Of a DNA stretch of 64,000 nucleotides, positions 7,153 through 15,683 are shown in pieces. Source of the DNA: a bacterium D16-36 (lineage in GTDB: Bacteria; Bacillota; Clostridia; Lachnospirales; Lachnospiraceae); the NCBI GenBank assembly GCA_003611745.1, contig RAYF01000006.1, positions 1-64,000 on the forward strand. The letters run 5' to 3'. The notes beneath the pieces were generated by a model. It was not told the DNA's origin. It worked only from the letters and a program-made list of their open reading frames with translations, and did not search any database. Both the position numbers and the translations under genes were made by a program. Each line of letters begins with the position of its first letter. The first letter of the stretch is position 1.

Positions 7153-8832
7153 ATGAGAATATTTAGGGATTCAGCCATATTGCTGATACGTTCAAAAATC
7201 CTTTTGACGTTTATGATATTGCTGTTTGGTTTTGTTGTCTGGGAAGTGGGAAGTTTGTATGGAAAAACTAAGTTTGCTGCTACCATGCCATTAAGAAATG
7301 CACTTACATTGTCAATCTATCTGTTTATTATGATGATGTTTTTGTCCTACGAGTATGCCAGAAAACTATTTCATAATGGCGTATCGGAGGCAATGCTTGC
7401 CACCACTGCGGGAAGAAAAAGAAAGAATTACAAAATGGTTTTTTGCATGATGTCCATCTATTCCAGTGTTATGTCGCTGCTTGTTGGGGTGCTTGTCATA
7501 AATGAGTATTTATATTATAAAATTTCAGACCCCAACCGTGAATATGTGATACATATCATAAAAAATATTTTTCTGAATGATTTCCTAATCATGGAGTTAG
7601 GGATTGTTGCGGGAATAGCGCTGGCAGCCATAAGGAAAAGAATGAGTGCCTATGCAGTTATGTGTTTCCTTTCCATTGCGATTTCCCCATATGCATCATC
7701 TATGGCATATATGATAGATCTCAGTGATGTTAGACATACTGGTGCGGGCAGGGCGGCATTTAAGTTTCTTTCTTACTTTTATCTGATGCCCGGAATTATG
7801 TCAAAAGCCATGCCGAGAGAAGAGGCAGGGGAATCGGTACTGTCATACCGTTTTTTTATTATTGGGTTCTGGCTTTTTTTGTTTCTGTCATTTATCTGCC
7901 TGACAAGAACCAGATATAAAAAATATGCAGTGGTTTCTATTATCCTATGCTTTGCATTATTCACAGCATACACATATCCTGTTTCCCGGATGGAGCAGAC
8001 GTTGGATATATATTTGAATGGAGTGCCAGATCAGATTTATGTTTTAGAAAGCAGGGATTTTATAGCGAAAGAAAAGCCTGCGGACTATAAGATACTAGAG
8101 TATGATTTAAATCTTAGTATCAAGGCGAACCTCTCGGTAACAGCAGACATGAAAGTATCTAAATCATTAGAACAGTACCGGATGACGCTTTACAGACAAT
8201 ATAAAGTGTCAGAGGCAGTGGATCAGGACGGGCATAAATTGGAGTATATGCAGAATCAGGACTATCTTGATGTCTGGAATAAGGGTGGATATCATATTAC
8301 GAATATCATAGTAAAGTATAAAGGCAGCTCAAGTAGTGGTTATGCCAATTATCAGGGATGCTACCTGCCGGGATATTATCCATACTATCCAAGGGCGGGG
8401 TACATTGATTTATATGATAAAGAGTTGGGTTATATAAAACCATATTTTGTAGACAAGAATACTTACTTTAGGGTAAAGGTAAATTCCGGAAAATATATAT
8501 CAAATTTGCCCGAAAAACATGGAATCTATCAGGGCAGGTGCGACGGCTTTACTCTGGTCAGCGGATTTTATAAGATAAAAAAATTTGAGAATGGGAATAA
8601 GCTGGTGTATCCGTATTTAAATGAGTTTGTAATTCACGACAGGAAAAAGAGCGAGAAGGAGTGTTGGCAGGAAACATTTGACTTTGTGGAAGAGTCACTA
8701 AAGAAAGACAACATTAAAAATAGTATAATTTTTTCGGATAATAAAATCTTAACAGGAAATATAAAAAAGGCCTATGGAGAAAAGCAGATTTTTGTTACCT
8801 CCGGGGGAGTATTTTATTATTCAGATAGCTGA
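7153..8832 (+). CDS. ABC-type membrane protein with M1-N-like ectodomain
   Basis: A 559-residue protein with about six to seven TM helices in the first ~275 residues, in an ABC-2 permease-like layout (ILLTFMILLFGFVVW, LTLSIYLFIMMMFLS and others). An extracytoplasmic C-terminal half follows, rich in Tyr/Gly (YLPGYYPYYPRAGY). The C-terminal strands (EYDLNLSIKANLSVTADMKV) resemble the beta N-domain of M1 aminopeptidases that is fused to ABC permeases in Firmicutes. No HExxH zinc motif is present, so it is either a shortened or a non-catalytic relative. AGGAG precedes ATG 7153. It probably partners the ATPase at 9000 and the membrane protein at 9842. Confidence 0.6.
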   Translation: MRIFRDSAILLIRSKILLTFMILLFGFVVWEVGSLYGKTKFAATMPLRNALTLSIYLFIMMMFLSYEYARKLFHNGVSEAMLATTAGRKRKNYKMVFCMMSIYSSVMSLLVGVLVINEYLYYKISDPNREYVIHIIKNIFLNDFLIMELGIVAGIALAAIRKRMSAYAVMCFLSIAISPYASSMAYMIDLSDVRHTGAGRAAFKFLSYFYLMPGIMSKAMPREEAGESVLSYRFFIIGFWLFLFLSFICLTRTRYKKYAVVSIILCFALFTAYTYPVSRMEQTLDIYLNGVPDQIYVLESRDFIAKEKPADYKILEYDLNLSIKANLSVTADMKVSKSLEQYRMTLYRQYKVSEAVDQDGHKLEYMQNQDYLDVWNKGGYHITNIIVKYKGSSSSGYANYQGCYLPGYYPYYPRAGYIDLYDKELGYIKPYFVDKNTYFRVKVNSGKYISNLPEKHGIYQGRCDGFTLVSGFYKIKKFENGNKLVYPYLNEFVIHDRKKSEKECWQETFDFVEESLKKDNIKNSIIFSDNKILTGNIKKAYGEKQIFVTSGGVFYYSDS

Positions 8833-8999
8833 TAGATTTTATCCGGCAGGGAGTGTTTGGCTGTTTCGATAAACGATAGATTTTCGTGATTTAGGTACAG
8901 TGATGTGGATAGAAGAACACTAACACCGCAGGGCGGTTTCCTATAGCAACTACTCTGTAACTTCGTGGCGTACAAAAATGACAGGAAAGAGGACAAGAT

Positions 9000-9857
9000 A
9001 TGCTGATTATTAATGATTTAAGTAAAAAATTCCGGAAGAAGGAAGTGCTGCATCCGTTGGATTTAACGCTTGACTGCGGAATATATGGCCTGTTGGGAGA
9101 AAATGGAGCGGGAAAAACTACGTTGCTGCGCTGTATTGCCGGGCTGTATAGTGACTACAACGGAAGTGTTTCCTTTGCAGATAAGGCAGGTAAACAGACG
9201 GGCATGCATTATGATAAGATTGGATATCTCCCGCAGGAGTTCGGCGGTCTGGGAGAACTGAGGGTAAATGAGTTTTTAAGATACTTTGCCGATATGAAAG
9301 CAATTGATAAGAAATCAGCGGATGAAGAAATAAGCAGGGCATTGGAGAGTGTAAACCTGACTGACAAAGGGAAAGAACGGGTGATGAAATTGTCAGGCGG
9401 GATGCGCCGCAGGCTGGGGATTGCCCAGACGTTGTTAGGGAATCCTGAGCTAATCATGTATGATGAGCCGACAACAGGACTTGACCCAAAGGAACGGCTG
9501 AGGTTCCAGAATATTATAGAGGAAAACAGGGCATCGGATGTTACGGTAATTATTTCTACCCATATCGTATCCGATATTGAATGCCTGTGCGATGAAATCA
9601 TCGTGATGAAGGAAGGGCACGTGCTGGGGATGTATACTCCGGTACAGCTTGCAGAAACGGCTGCGGGCAGGGTATATGAAATAGCCGAAGCGGATTATGA
9701 AAAATACAAAGAATATGTGCTGCCAGTTAAAAAAGTACAGAGTGCAGATGGACATAAATGGCGTGTTATTTTAGAGGAACATTTCAAGGATAAGGCTTTC
9801 GAAGGGAAAAAGGTAGATTCAACAGTGGAGGATGGTTATTTATGGGTATCAAGATAA
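9000..9857 (+). CDS. ABC transporter ATP-binding protein
   Basis: A 285-residue nucleotide-binding subunit. It has Walker A GENGAGKTT near residue 35, Q-loop LPQEFGG, signature LSGGM, Walker B LIMYDEP with the D-loop TTGLDP, and switch histidine STHIVSD. The C-terminal ~70 residues form the accessory extension usual in ABC-2 exporters (BcrA/CcmA class). AGGAAAGAGG precedes ATG 9000. The 3' end overlaps the next gene by 16 bases, so the ATPase and that membrane protein are co-translated. Confidence 0.92.
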   Translation: MLIINDLSKKFRKKEVLHPLDLTLDCGIYGLLGENGAGKTTLLRCIAGLYSDYNGSVSFADKAGKQTGMHYDKIGYLPQEFGGLGELRVNEFLRYFADMKAIDKKSADEEISRALESVNLTDKGKERVMKLSGGMRRRLGIAQTLLGNPELIMYDEPTTGLDPKERLRFQNIIEENRASDVTVIISTHIVSDIECLCDEIIVMKEGHVLGMYTPVQLAETAAGRVYEIAEADYEKYKEYVLPVKKVQSADGHKWRVILEEHFKDKAFEGKKVDSTVEDGYLWVSR

Positions 9858-10474
9858 TAATGAGATCGTTAGGGGTATATTTTTGGATTCCGATATTGAT
9901 AAACGATATCATAATTCCGTTGTTTGTGCTTCTCATTAAAATAAATGGGACGGAGGAAAATGTGACACAGGGAGTGATGATTTTATCCCAGATGTTCACA
10001 CCATTCCTTTCCGCCTTCTGGACTTATATGTACTTAGAAAAGTATATTGACATGAAAGGAAATGAGTGTTTTTATATTGTCCGCAAAAATAAATGGCCAG
10101 AAATCATGCGGTTACTTTTCCTTTATGTTGTTACAAATACCATTCCTTTTGGCTGGTATATATCTATGGGAAAGAAATATTTTTATGAATGGATTCATAT
10201 TGTTATCATTTGTTTCCTGTTTGTTTCCGCCGCTTACTGCTTATCTTATTTGTTGAAGAGTATCTCTCTGGCAATGATCCCTTCTTTCATTTATCTGCTG
10301 GCATCGGTTACAGGTTTAAATGATGCATTAAAGAAAATATCATTTTATGAAAGTAATACAGGGATGGAACCATCAAAGTTATTGACACGCTATAATTATT
10401 TTATCGTGGCTGCTATCGTGATAGCTGTTATCGGGAGAAAATTAAACGATAACTATGAGAATTATTGCGGTTAG
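9842..10474 (+). CDS. ABC-2-like permease subunit
   Basis: A 210-residue protein with five or six predicted TM segments (ILINDIIIPLFVLLI, LLFLYVVTNTIPFGWYI, IVIICFLFVSAAYCL and others). It starts inside the ATPase gene at ATG 9842, with GGAGG about 12 bases upstream. Overlap with an ABC ATPase and the hydrophobic profile identify it as a probable permease. The substrate is unknown and may be the upstream secreted protein, or a peptide that the system detoxifies. Confidence 0.65.
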   Translation: MGIKIIMRSLGVYFWIPILINDIIIPLFVLLIKINGTEENVTQGVMILSQMFTPFLSAFWTYMYLEKYIDMKGNECFYIVRKNKWPEIMRLLFLYVVTNTIPFGWYISMGKKYFYEWIHIVIICFLFVSAAYCLSYLLKSISLAMIPSFIYLLASVTGLNDALKKISFYESNTGMEPSKLLTRYNYFIVAAIVIAVIGRKLNDNYENYCG

Positions 10475-10574
10475 TTCCTTTTTACTAGGTTTCTCATTAT
10501 ACGTGCTGTTTTTGGCATGTTTTCCATTCGCCCCGCATAAGATGAAAAGAACGATAATCGGAAAAACTTCTTGA
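10455..10574 (+). CDS. Possible 39-residue membrane peptide
   Basis: Frame from ATG 10455 overlaps the permease end by 20 bases and encodes a single hydrophobic helix (AVSSFLLGFSLYVLFLACF) with a basic tail (KMKRT). No clear ribosome binding site is present, but coupling by overlap is possible. Low confidence. Confidence 0.3.
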   Translation: MRIIAVSSFLLGFSLYVLFLACFPFAPHKMKRTIIGKTS

Positions 10575-10590
10575 AAGGTATGGGATTAGA

Positions 10591-11592
10591 ATGGATGAGA
10601 AAATTGAAGAAATCTTAAAACAGTATCCAATTCAATTGATTGGGAAAAGGAGAATACGCGGCGCAATCCTTTTAGAAGCAAAGGAGGGGCTGTATACATT
10701 GGTGCAGTACAAGGACAGCGCCAGAAGATTAGCCTTTCAGGAGCAGGTGAAACATATATTAATAAATGGGGGATATTCCTATGTGGATGAGGGGATTCCC
10801 AGTGTGGATGGGGAATTGCTGACCAAGGATTCCATGGGGAGCCGCTGGCTGTTAAAACGATGGTATATAGGCAGGGAGTGCAACCTTAAGGATGAAAAAG
10901 ATATTTATCATGCGACAAAGCATCTGGCAAGCCTCCACAATATGATGCATTATCCGAATGAGGAGGATGGGGATATTGCGGAGGGGGTACAGGGGGACAA
11001 TCTGGACCTTCTGCTGGAACGCCATATGAGGGAGATGAAAAGGGTATATAATTATATCCGCGGCAAGAAGAAACGGAATGAAATGGAAATCTGCATATTA
11101 AATCTTTTTCAGAAATTTTACGACCAGGCGGGCTTTGCGCACATGTATATCTCGGAAATAAATTATAATGAGTTAAAAGAACAGTGCATTTTGCAGAGGC
11201 GTGTATACCATGGAAGTTATAATTATCACAATATTATTTTTAGTGAACAGCAGATTATTACAACAAATTTCGACAGGGCGGATATCGGCATCCAGATAGT
11301 TGATTTGTATGATTTCCTGCGTAAAATTATGGAAAAGAACGGCTGGAACACAAAGCAGGGGATAAAGATACTGGATGCTTACCAGAAAGTTCGTCCGCTG
11401 GGGAAGCAGGAGGCAAAGCTGTTATATGTGCTGCTTCTGTTTCCAGAAAAATTTTGGAAACAGATTAATTTCTATTATAATGGAAAGAAGTCGTGGATGT
11501 CGCTTAAAAATTACGATAAGCTGTTAAAGATTGAGAGTCAGGAGGAGCTTCGAAGAAATTTTCTGAGGGAGGCAAAAGGACTTTTATTTTAG
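10591..11592 (+). CDS. CotS-family spore coat kinase-like protein
   Basis: A 333-residue protein with the aminoglycoside-phosphotransferase/kinase fold of the CotS/YutH family. It has a small N-lobe with GKRRIRGAILLEA, then ATKHLASLHNMMH, a loop HGSYNYHNII at about residue 207 in the position of the usual HGD-x-x-x-N, and FDRADIGIQIVDLYDFLR in place of the metal-binding DFD region. The Gly-Ser change at HGS and the weak metal site suggest altered or lost catalysis. In Clostridia such genes are associated with spore coats. A PEGA lipoprotein and phosphoglucomutase lie downstream. Confidence 0.75.
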   Translation: MDEKIEEILKQYPIQLIGKRRIRGAILLEAKEGLYTLVQYKDSARRLAFQEQVKHILINGGYSYVDEGIPSVDGELLTKDSMGSRWLLKRWYIGRECNLKDEKDIYHATKHLASLHNMMHYPNEEDGDIAEGVQGDNLDLLLERHMREMKRVYNYIRGKKKRNEMEICILNLFQKFYDQAGFAHMYISEINYNELKEQCILQRRVYHGSYNYHNIIFSEQQIITTNFDRADIGIQIVDLYDFLRKIMEKNGWNTKQGIKILDAYQKVRPLGKQEAKLLYVLLLFPEKFWKQINFYYNGKKSWMSLKNYDKLLKIESQEELRRNFLREAKGLLF

Positions 11593-11695
11593 GGGGATTT
11601 ATGATAGAATAAACACTGACGTATTATTATGCAGGCTGTTTTGCAGCTTTGGCTGTACCAGCATGATAATACAGAGAAAGATACTGCGGCGGCAG

Positions 11696-11732
11696 TTATA
11701 GTTAACGCATAAAATACATGCGCTAACTATAA
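11696..11732. repeat. Long inverted repeat in cotS-PEGA spacer
   Basis: TTATAGTTA-A-CGCAT pairs with ATGCG-C-TAACTATAA around a seven-base loop (14 bp with one mismatch). No T-run follows on either strand, so this is not an ordinary terminator. It could be an operator or an RNA structure in the PEGA gene leader. Confidence 0.55.
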
Positions 11733-11767
11733 TGGATGCGCACGGATACACATAGGAAGTATGCTGC

Positions 11768-11820
11768 TTTGCAGCGTGTACCCGGCGCTGCAAACGAAGC
11801 AAAACGCAAGCGTTTTTTTC
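11768..11820 (+). terminator. Tandem hairpins ending in a T-run
   Basis: A 9-bp stem TTTGCAGCG/CGCTGCAAA (11768-11794) is followed by AAAACG-CAAG-CGTTTT running into seven T residues (11813-11819). This probably ends the CotS-like transcript 230 bases downstream of its stop, just before the PEGA gene. Confidence 0.55.
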
Positions 11821-11861
11821 GTTTACTATATATATATTAAAGCAGCAGAGGGGATAAAACA

Positions 11862-13196
11862 ATGTTAAGAGGGCAAAAAGTACACTATATAGTGTTATAC
11901 TGTTGTATTATTGCATTGTTCGTGACAACTTTTACATCATGTTCAATAAAACAGAAGAGAACAAGGCAGGGGATTAATGCAGTTCAGAATTCACCTGCTG
12001 TAAATACACAGACCATTATGGGGATAGTAGTTCATAATGACGGGGAGAAAAAGCAGCTTCAAATCCGGGAGCTGGATTCAGATACCGTGACTACTCTGGC
12101 ATATGGGGCTTCTTCTGTTATTACAGATAAATATAAAGAGGAACGTGAAGGGGACCAGATTGAGGAAGGCATGATTTTGAAGGCGGATTACCGCAGTGAT
12201 GATGGATGGATTGTTTCAGCAGGAGTGCCGGATGATGTCTGGGAATATCAGGATGTAAAAAAGTTTTCCTTTGCCAGTGACGAAAATATGATGCAGGTAG
12301 CGGGGGAGAAATATCAGTATTCCAGCATGACATATTTTGCTTCCGGCAAGGAGTCAGTAGAGCCGATAGAATTTAATAATCAGGATGTCCTTACGGTGCG
12401 CGGTATTGGGTTCCGTGTATATTCAGCAGTGAGAACGGCTGGGCATGGTTATATCCGTCTTACAAACTATGATGATTTTGTAGGTGGAATGGCGGAAATC
12501 AGCAGCGCCATGATGGTGCCGATATCTGATAATATGTTGATTACTGTAGCTGAGGGCACATACCGTGTTACACTTTGCAAGAGGAGGGCATCCGCAACAA
12601 AAACTGCGACAGTTCGGAGTGATGAAGAGACGGTGGTGGATTTTAGCGATTATGTTGCCAAGGCGGAGAATATCGGTGAAGTAACTTTTAATATTGAGCC
12701 GGAGGGGGCAGAGATGTATCTCAATGGGACGGCGGTAAATTATTCAAAGCCTATTGCCCTCAGATATGGGAAATATAATATCGTTGTGTCCCTGACTGGA
12801 TATGAGACGTATTCTGGTGTACTGGAGGTTGCACAGCCGACAGTTGCCAATCCGATTACTATCAACCTGATTGAGAGGAAGGCGGAAACTGCAACCAGCA
12901 GCCCGGCAAAGAAGCCTACACCTTCCCCTTCATCAAGCAATACTGATAAAGTAACCAAAAAGATTGACAGCAACCACACGATTACAGTATCTGCACCGGA
13001 AGGTGTGGAGGTTTACCTTGATAATGTTTATAAGGGGCTGGCGCCATGCACCTTTACTAAGGTTATTGGCTCGCAGACGATTACACTGAGTGATGAGGGT
13101 TATGTTACAAAGAGTTATTCCGTCGACATTCTAGACGATGATAAGAATGCGAAATTTTCCTTTGCAGAATTGGTGAAGGAAGAGGAAGAAGAATAA
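11862..13196 (+). CDS. PEGA-domain lipoprotein
   Basis: A 444-residue exported protein. The N-terminal hydrophobic segment ends in a lipobox-like TTFTSC (Cys at about 28), so membrane anchoring by lipid is likely. A mixed beta N-terminal part is followed by two PEGA domains (about 272-325 and 371-425) with the hallmark PEGAEMYLNG and PEGVEVYLDN strands and the G-Y-ET/G-Y-VT turn. A Ser/Pro/Thr linker (residues ~345-365) separates them. PEGA domains are wall- or surface-associated beta modules. GAGGGG precedes ATG 11862. Confidence 0.8.
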   Translation: MLRGQKVHYIVLYCCIIALFVTTFTSCSIKQKRTRQGINAVQNSPAVNTQTIMGIVVHNDGEKKQLQIRELDSDTVTTLAYGASSVITDKYKEEREGDQIEEGMILKADYRSDDGWIVSAGVPDDVWEYQDVKKFSFASDENMMQVAGEKYQYSSMTYFASGKESVEPIEFNNQDVLTVRGIGFRVYSAVRTAGHGYIRLTNYDDFVGGMAEISSAMMVPISDNMLITVAEGTYRVTLCKRRASATKTATVRSDEETVVDFSDYVAKAENIGEVTFNIEPEGAEMYLNGTAVNYSKPIALRYGKYNIVVSLTGYETYSGVLEVAQPTVANPITINLIERKAETATSSPAKKPTPSPSSSNTDKVTKKIDSNHTITVSAPEGVEVYLDNVYKGLAPCTFTKVIGSQTITLSDEGYVTKSYSVDILDDDKNAKFSFAELVKEEEEE

Positions 13197-13279
13197 ATTT
13201 GTCAAAAACATTTGGCAGTGGGGAATGCAGAAGGGATAGGGCAAGTAATTTTGTCTGCCAATAGGACAGGCAGATTATA

Positions 13280-13414
13280 CTCCGGCAGTTAAGTATCACA
13301 ATGATTTTTTATATGTGGATAAAAGTAGTTGACAATCTGCAGTATTAATTGTAGGCAGGATATCTTCTGGCTTCAATAATATTAAGCATCATCTGTGGTA
13401 TTTAACTGCCGGAG
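13280..13414. repeat. 135-bp element with ~25-bp terminal inverted repeats
   Basis: CTCCGGCAGTTAA (13280-13292) is exactly repeated inverted as TTAACTGCCGGAG (13402-13414), and similarity continues inward (TATCACA-ATGAT against ATCATCTGTGGTA). The ~85 bases between contain TTGACA but no good -10. It may be a miniature inverted-repeat element or a large stem-loop in the phosphoglucomutase leader. Confidence 0.5.
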
Positions 13415-13476
13415 CAATAAAGCACGGATAAGGCCGTGCAAGTATATGGCAAGAGCCAAAGGAGGAGGATTATTTC

Positions 13477-15207
13477 ATGGATTACAAAGAGACTTATGAA
13501 TCATGGCTGGCAAATCCTTATTTTGATGAGGACACAAAAAAGGAACTTCAGTCAATCGCGGATGATGATAATGAGATTAAAGAGCGTTTTTATACGGATC
13601 TTGAGTTTGGGACTGCGGGTCTCCGCGGCATTATCGGGGCTGGTACAAACCGGATGAACATTTACACTGTCCGCAAGGCAACACAGGGACTTGCTAATTA
13701 CATTAATAAGGCAGGAAAGGCTTCACAGGGTGTAGCAATTGCTTTTGATTCCAGAAGAATGTCACCGGAATTTGCAGATGAGGCTGCACTTTGTCTGGCA
13801 GCAAACGGGATTAAGGCGTATGTCTTCGAATCTCTCCGTCCTACACCGGAATTATCTTATGCGGTGCGTGAGTTAAAGTGTGTGGCAGGTATCAATATTA
13901 CTGCAAGTCATAACCCGCCGGAATATAATGGCTATAAGGTTTACTGGGAGGATGGCGCCCAGATTACGCCGCCTCATGATACTGGCATTATGGACGAAGT
14001 TAAGGCTGTTACGGACTATGCGGCTGTGAAGACAATGGACAAGGATGATGCCATTGCGAAGGGGCTTTACGAGCAGATTGGCGCAGCGATTGATGACAAG
14101 TATATTGATGAACTGAAAAAGCAGGTTATTCATTGGGACAGCATCAAAGAAGTTGGTAAGGATATCAAGATTGTATATACACCGCTTCATGGAACTGGTA
14201 ATATCCCTGCAAGACGTGTGTTAAAAGAGATTGGATTTGATAATGTATATGTGGTACCGGAGCAGGAGCTTCCTGATGGAGAGTTCCCGACTGTGAGTTA
14301 TCCAAATCCGGAGGCAGCAGAGGCCTTTGAATTGGCATTAAAGCTTGCGAAGGAAAAGGATGCAGACCTTGTACTGGCAACAGACCCGGATGCAGACAGG
14401 CTTGGCGTATACGTAAAAGATACAAAGTCTGGTGAGTACATAACATTAACAGGAAATATGTCCGGCTGTCTGCTCGCAGATTATGAAATCTCACAGATTA
14501 AGGAGACAAAGGGGCTTCCAGCGGACGGCAAGCTGATTAAGACGATTGTTACCTCAAATCTCGCAGATGCAATCGCAAAATATTATGGTGTAGACTTAAT
14601 TGAAGTATTGACAGGATTTAAGTTTATCGGCCAGCAGATTCTCGGTTTTGAGACCAGCGGAAAGGGTGAGTATCTTTTCGGATTTGAAGAGAGTTACGGC
14701 TGCCTGATTGGTACACATGCCCGTGACAAGGATGCGATTGTAGCGACGATGGCTCTCTGTGAGGCAGCGGCATATTATAAGACAAAGAATATGACGCTCT
14801 GGGACGCTATGGTTGCCATGTATGAGAGATACGGTTACTACAAAGATGGTGTCCAGTCTGTAACAATGAAAGGGATTGAGGGTCTGGCTAAGATTCAGGA
14901 GATTATGAATACACTCCGCACAAATCCGCCAAAGGAAATATGTGGGTATAAAGTAACTTCATTCCGTGACTATCAGGCGGATAAAGTGACTGACCTTGAG
15001 ACAGGTAATGTAAAGCCTACAGGGCTGCCAAAATCAAATGTGCTTTACTTTGATATGACAGACGGTGTATGGATGTGTGTAAGGCCTTCCGGTACAGAGC
15101 CGAAGATTAAATTCTACTATGGTGTAGTAGGTGATTCTCTTGACGATGCAGATAAGAAGTCAAAAGAGATGGCAGATGCCGTGCAGAAAATGGTAGATGC
15201 AATGTAA
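13477..15207 (+). CDS. pgcA: Phosphoglucomutase / phospho-sugar mutase
   Basis: A 576-residue alpha-D-phosphohexomutase that interconverts glucose-1-phosphate and glucose-6-phosphate. It has the phosphoserine loop TASHNP (Ser at about 144), metal loop DPDADR at about 304-309, sugar loop GFEESYG and phosphate-binding C-terminal RPSGTEPK. The length matches the Bacillus PgcA type. GGAGGA sits before ATG 13477. The glycogen branching enzyme lies 480 bases downstream, so glucose-1-phosphate supply for glycogen or surface sugars is a likely role. A terminator at 15295 separates the two transcripts. Confidence 0.93.
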   Translation: MDYKETYESWLANPYFDEDTKKELQSIADDDNEIKERFYTDLEFGTAGLRGIIGAGTNRMNIYTVRKATQGLANYINKAGKASQGVAIAFDSRRMSPEFADEAALCLAANGIKAYVFESLRPTPELSYAVRELKCVAGINITASHNPPEYNGYKVYWEDGAQITPPHDTGIMDEVKAVTDYAAVKTMDKDDAIAKGLYEQIGAAIDDKYIDELKKQVIHWDSIKEVGKDIKIVYTPLHGTGNIPARRVLKEIGFDNVYVVPEQELPDGEFPTVSYPNPEAAEAFELALKLAKEKDADLVLATDPDADRLGVYVKDTKSGEYITLTGNMSGCLLADYEISQIKETKGLPADGKLIKTIVTSNLADAIAKYYGVDLIEVLTGFKFIGQQILGFETSGKGEYLFGFEESYGCLIGTHARDKDAIVATMALCEAAAYYKTKNMTLWDAMVAMYERYGYYKDGVQSVTMKGIEGLAKIQEIMNTLRTNPPKEICGYKVTSFRDYQADKVTDLETGNVKPTGLPKSNVLYFDMTDGVWMCVRPSGTEPKIKFYYGVVGDSLDDADKKSKEMADAVQKMVDAM

Positions 15208-15294
15208 TGCGAATACGAATACATTATGTATTGTGATTCATTTTGCTGTCGAGAAATTTGTTTCGCAGTCAAAAGACTAAAGCTATTTAATTAG

Positions 15295-15339
15295 AACAGG
15301 GGCAAATCTATTTCTATCAGATAGGTTTGCTCCTGTTTT
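15295..15339 (+). terminator. Terminator after phosphoglucomutase
   Basis: AACAGG-G-GCAAA-x-CTAT pairs with ATAG-x-TTTGC-T-CCTGTT, followed by TTTT. It is a long stem with two small internal mismatches, 87 bases after the stop codon. Confidence 0.8.
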
Positions 15340-15449
15340 GCGTAGGTGGACACTATCTACCATTTGTATTATTTTCTGTCATATTATTTACTGCTTTTCC
15401 AAATTCTGCAATCCTTCTTTTTTATGTTCTGATAAAATTTATCAATTGA

Positions 15450-15478
15450 TTGACTTCTAAGCATAATTACCTTATAAT
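15450..15478 (+). promoter_or_regulatory. Vegetative promoter of glgB
   Basis: TTGACT (15450-15455), 17-bp spacer, TATAAT (15473-15478). Transcription would start near 15485, giving an untranslated leader of about 200 bases before glgB. Confidence 0.8.
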
Positions 15479-15484
15479 AAAACA

Positions 15485-15683
15485 AGTATGAACTTTTACC
15501 GTGAAGTATGAATCAAGCCGCCTTCTATACTAGCTATAAATGTGCCAGCACACTAGTTTTAGGGGGCTTTTGTACTATGAAGAAAGATTCATAGTGCGAA
15601 GTAATTGATAGAAATATGTGCATACTTAATGGACCACAGGATGTCTTTTAGGTTTGCGGGTTAAGTAGGAATGGAGGATTTAT
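15485..15683 (+). other. Long structured 5' leader of glgB
   Basis: The ~200-base leader contains an 8-bp hairpin ACTATGAA/TTCATAGT (15574-15595), and G/C-rich segments around 15519-15524 and 15562-15567 that could pair. I do not recognise a known riboswitch. The length suggests post-initiation control, which is inference. Confidence 0.4.

Noticed and set aside
9209-9755. Two minus-strand frames inside the ABC ATPase gene
   Set aside because: Shadows of a gene with all ABC motifs in the correct frame.
11599-11862. Minus-strand 87-codon frame between the CotS-like and PEGA genes
   Set aside because: Covers inverted repeats and a terminator, with Cys-rich random composition.
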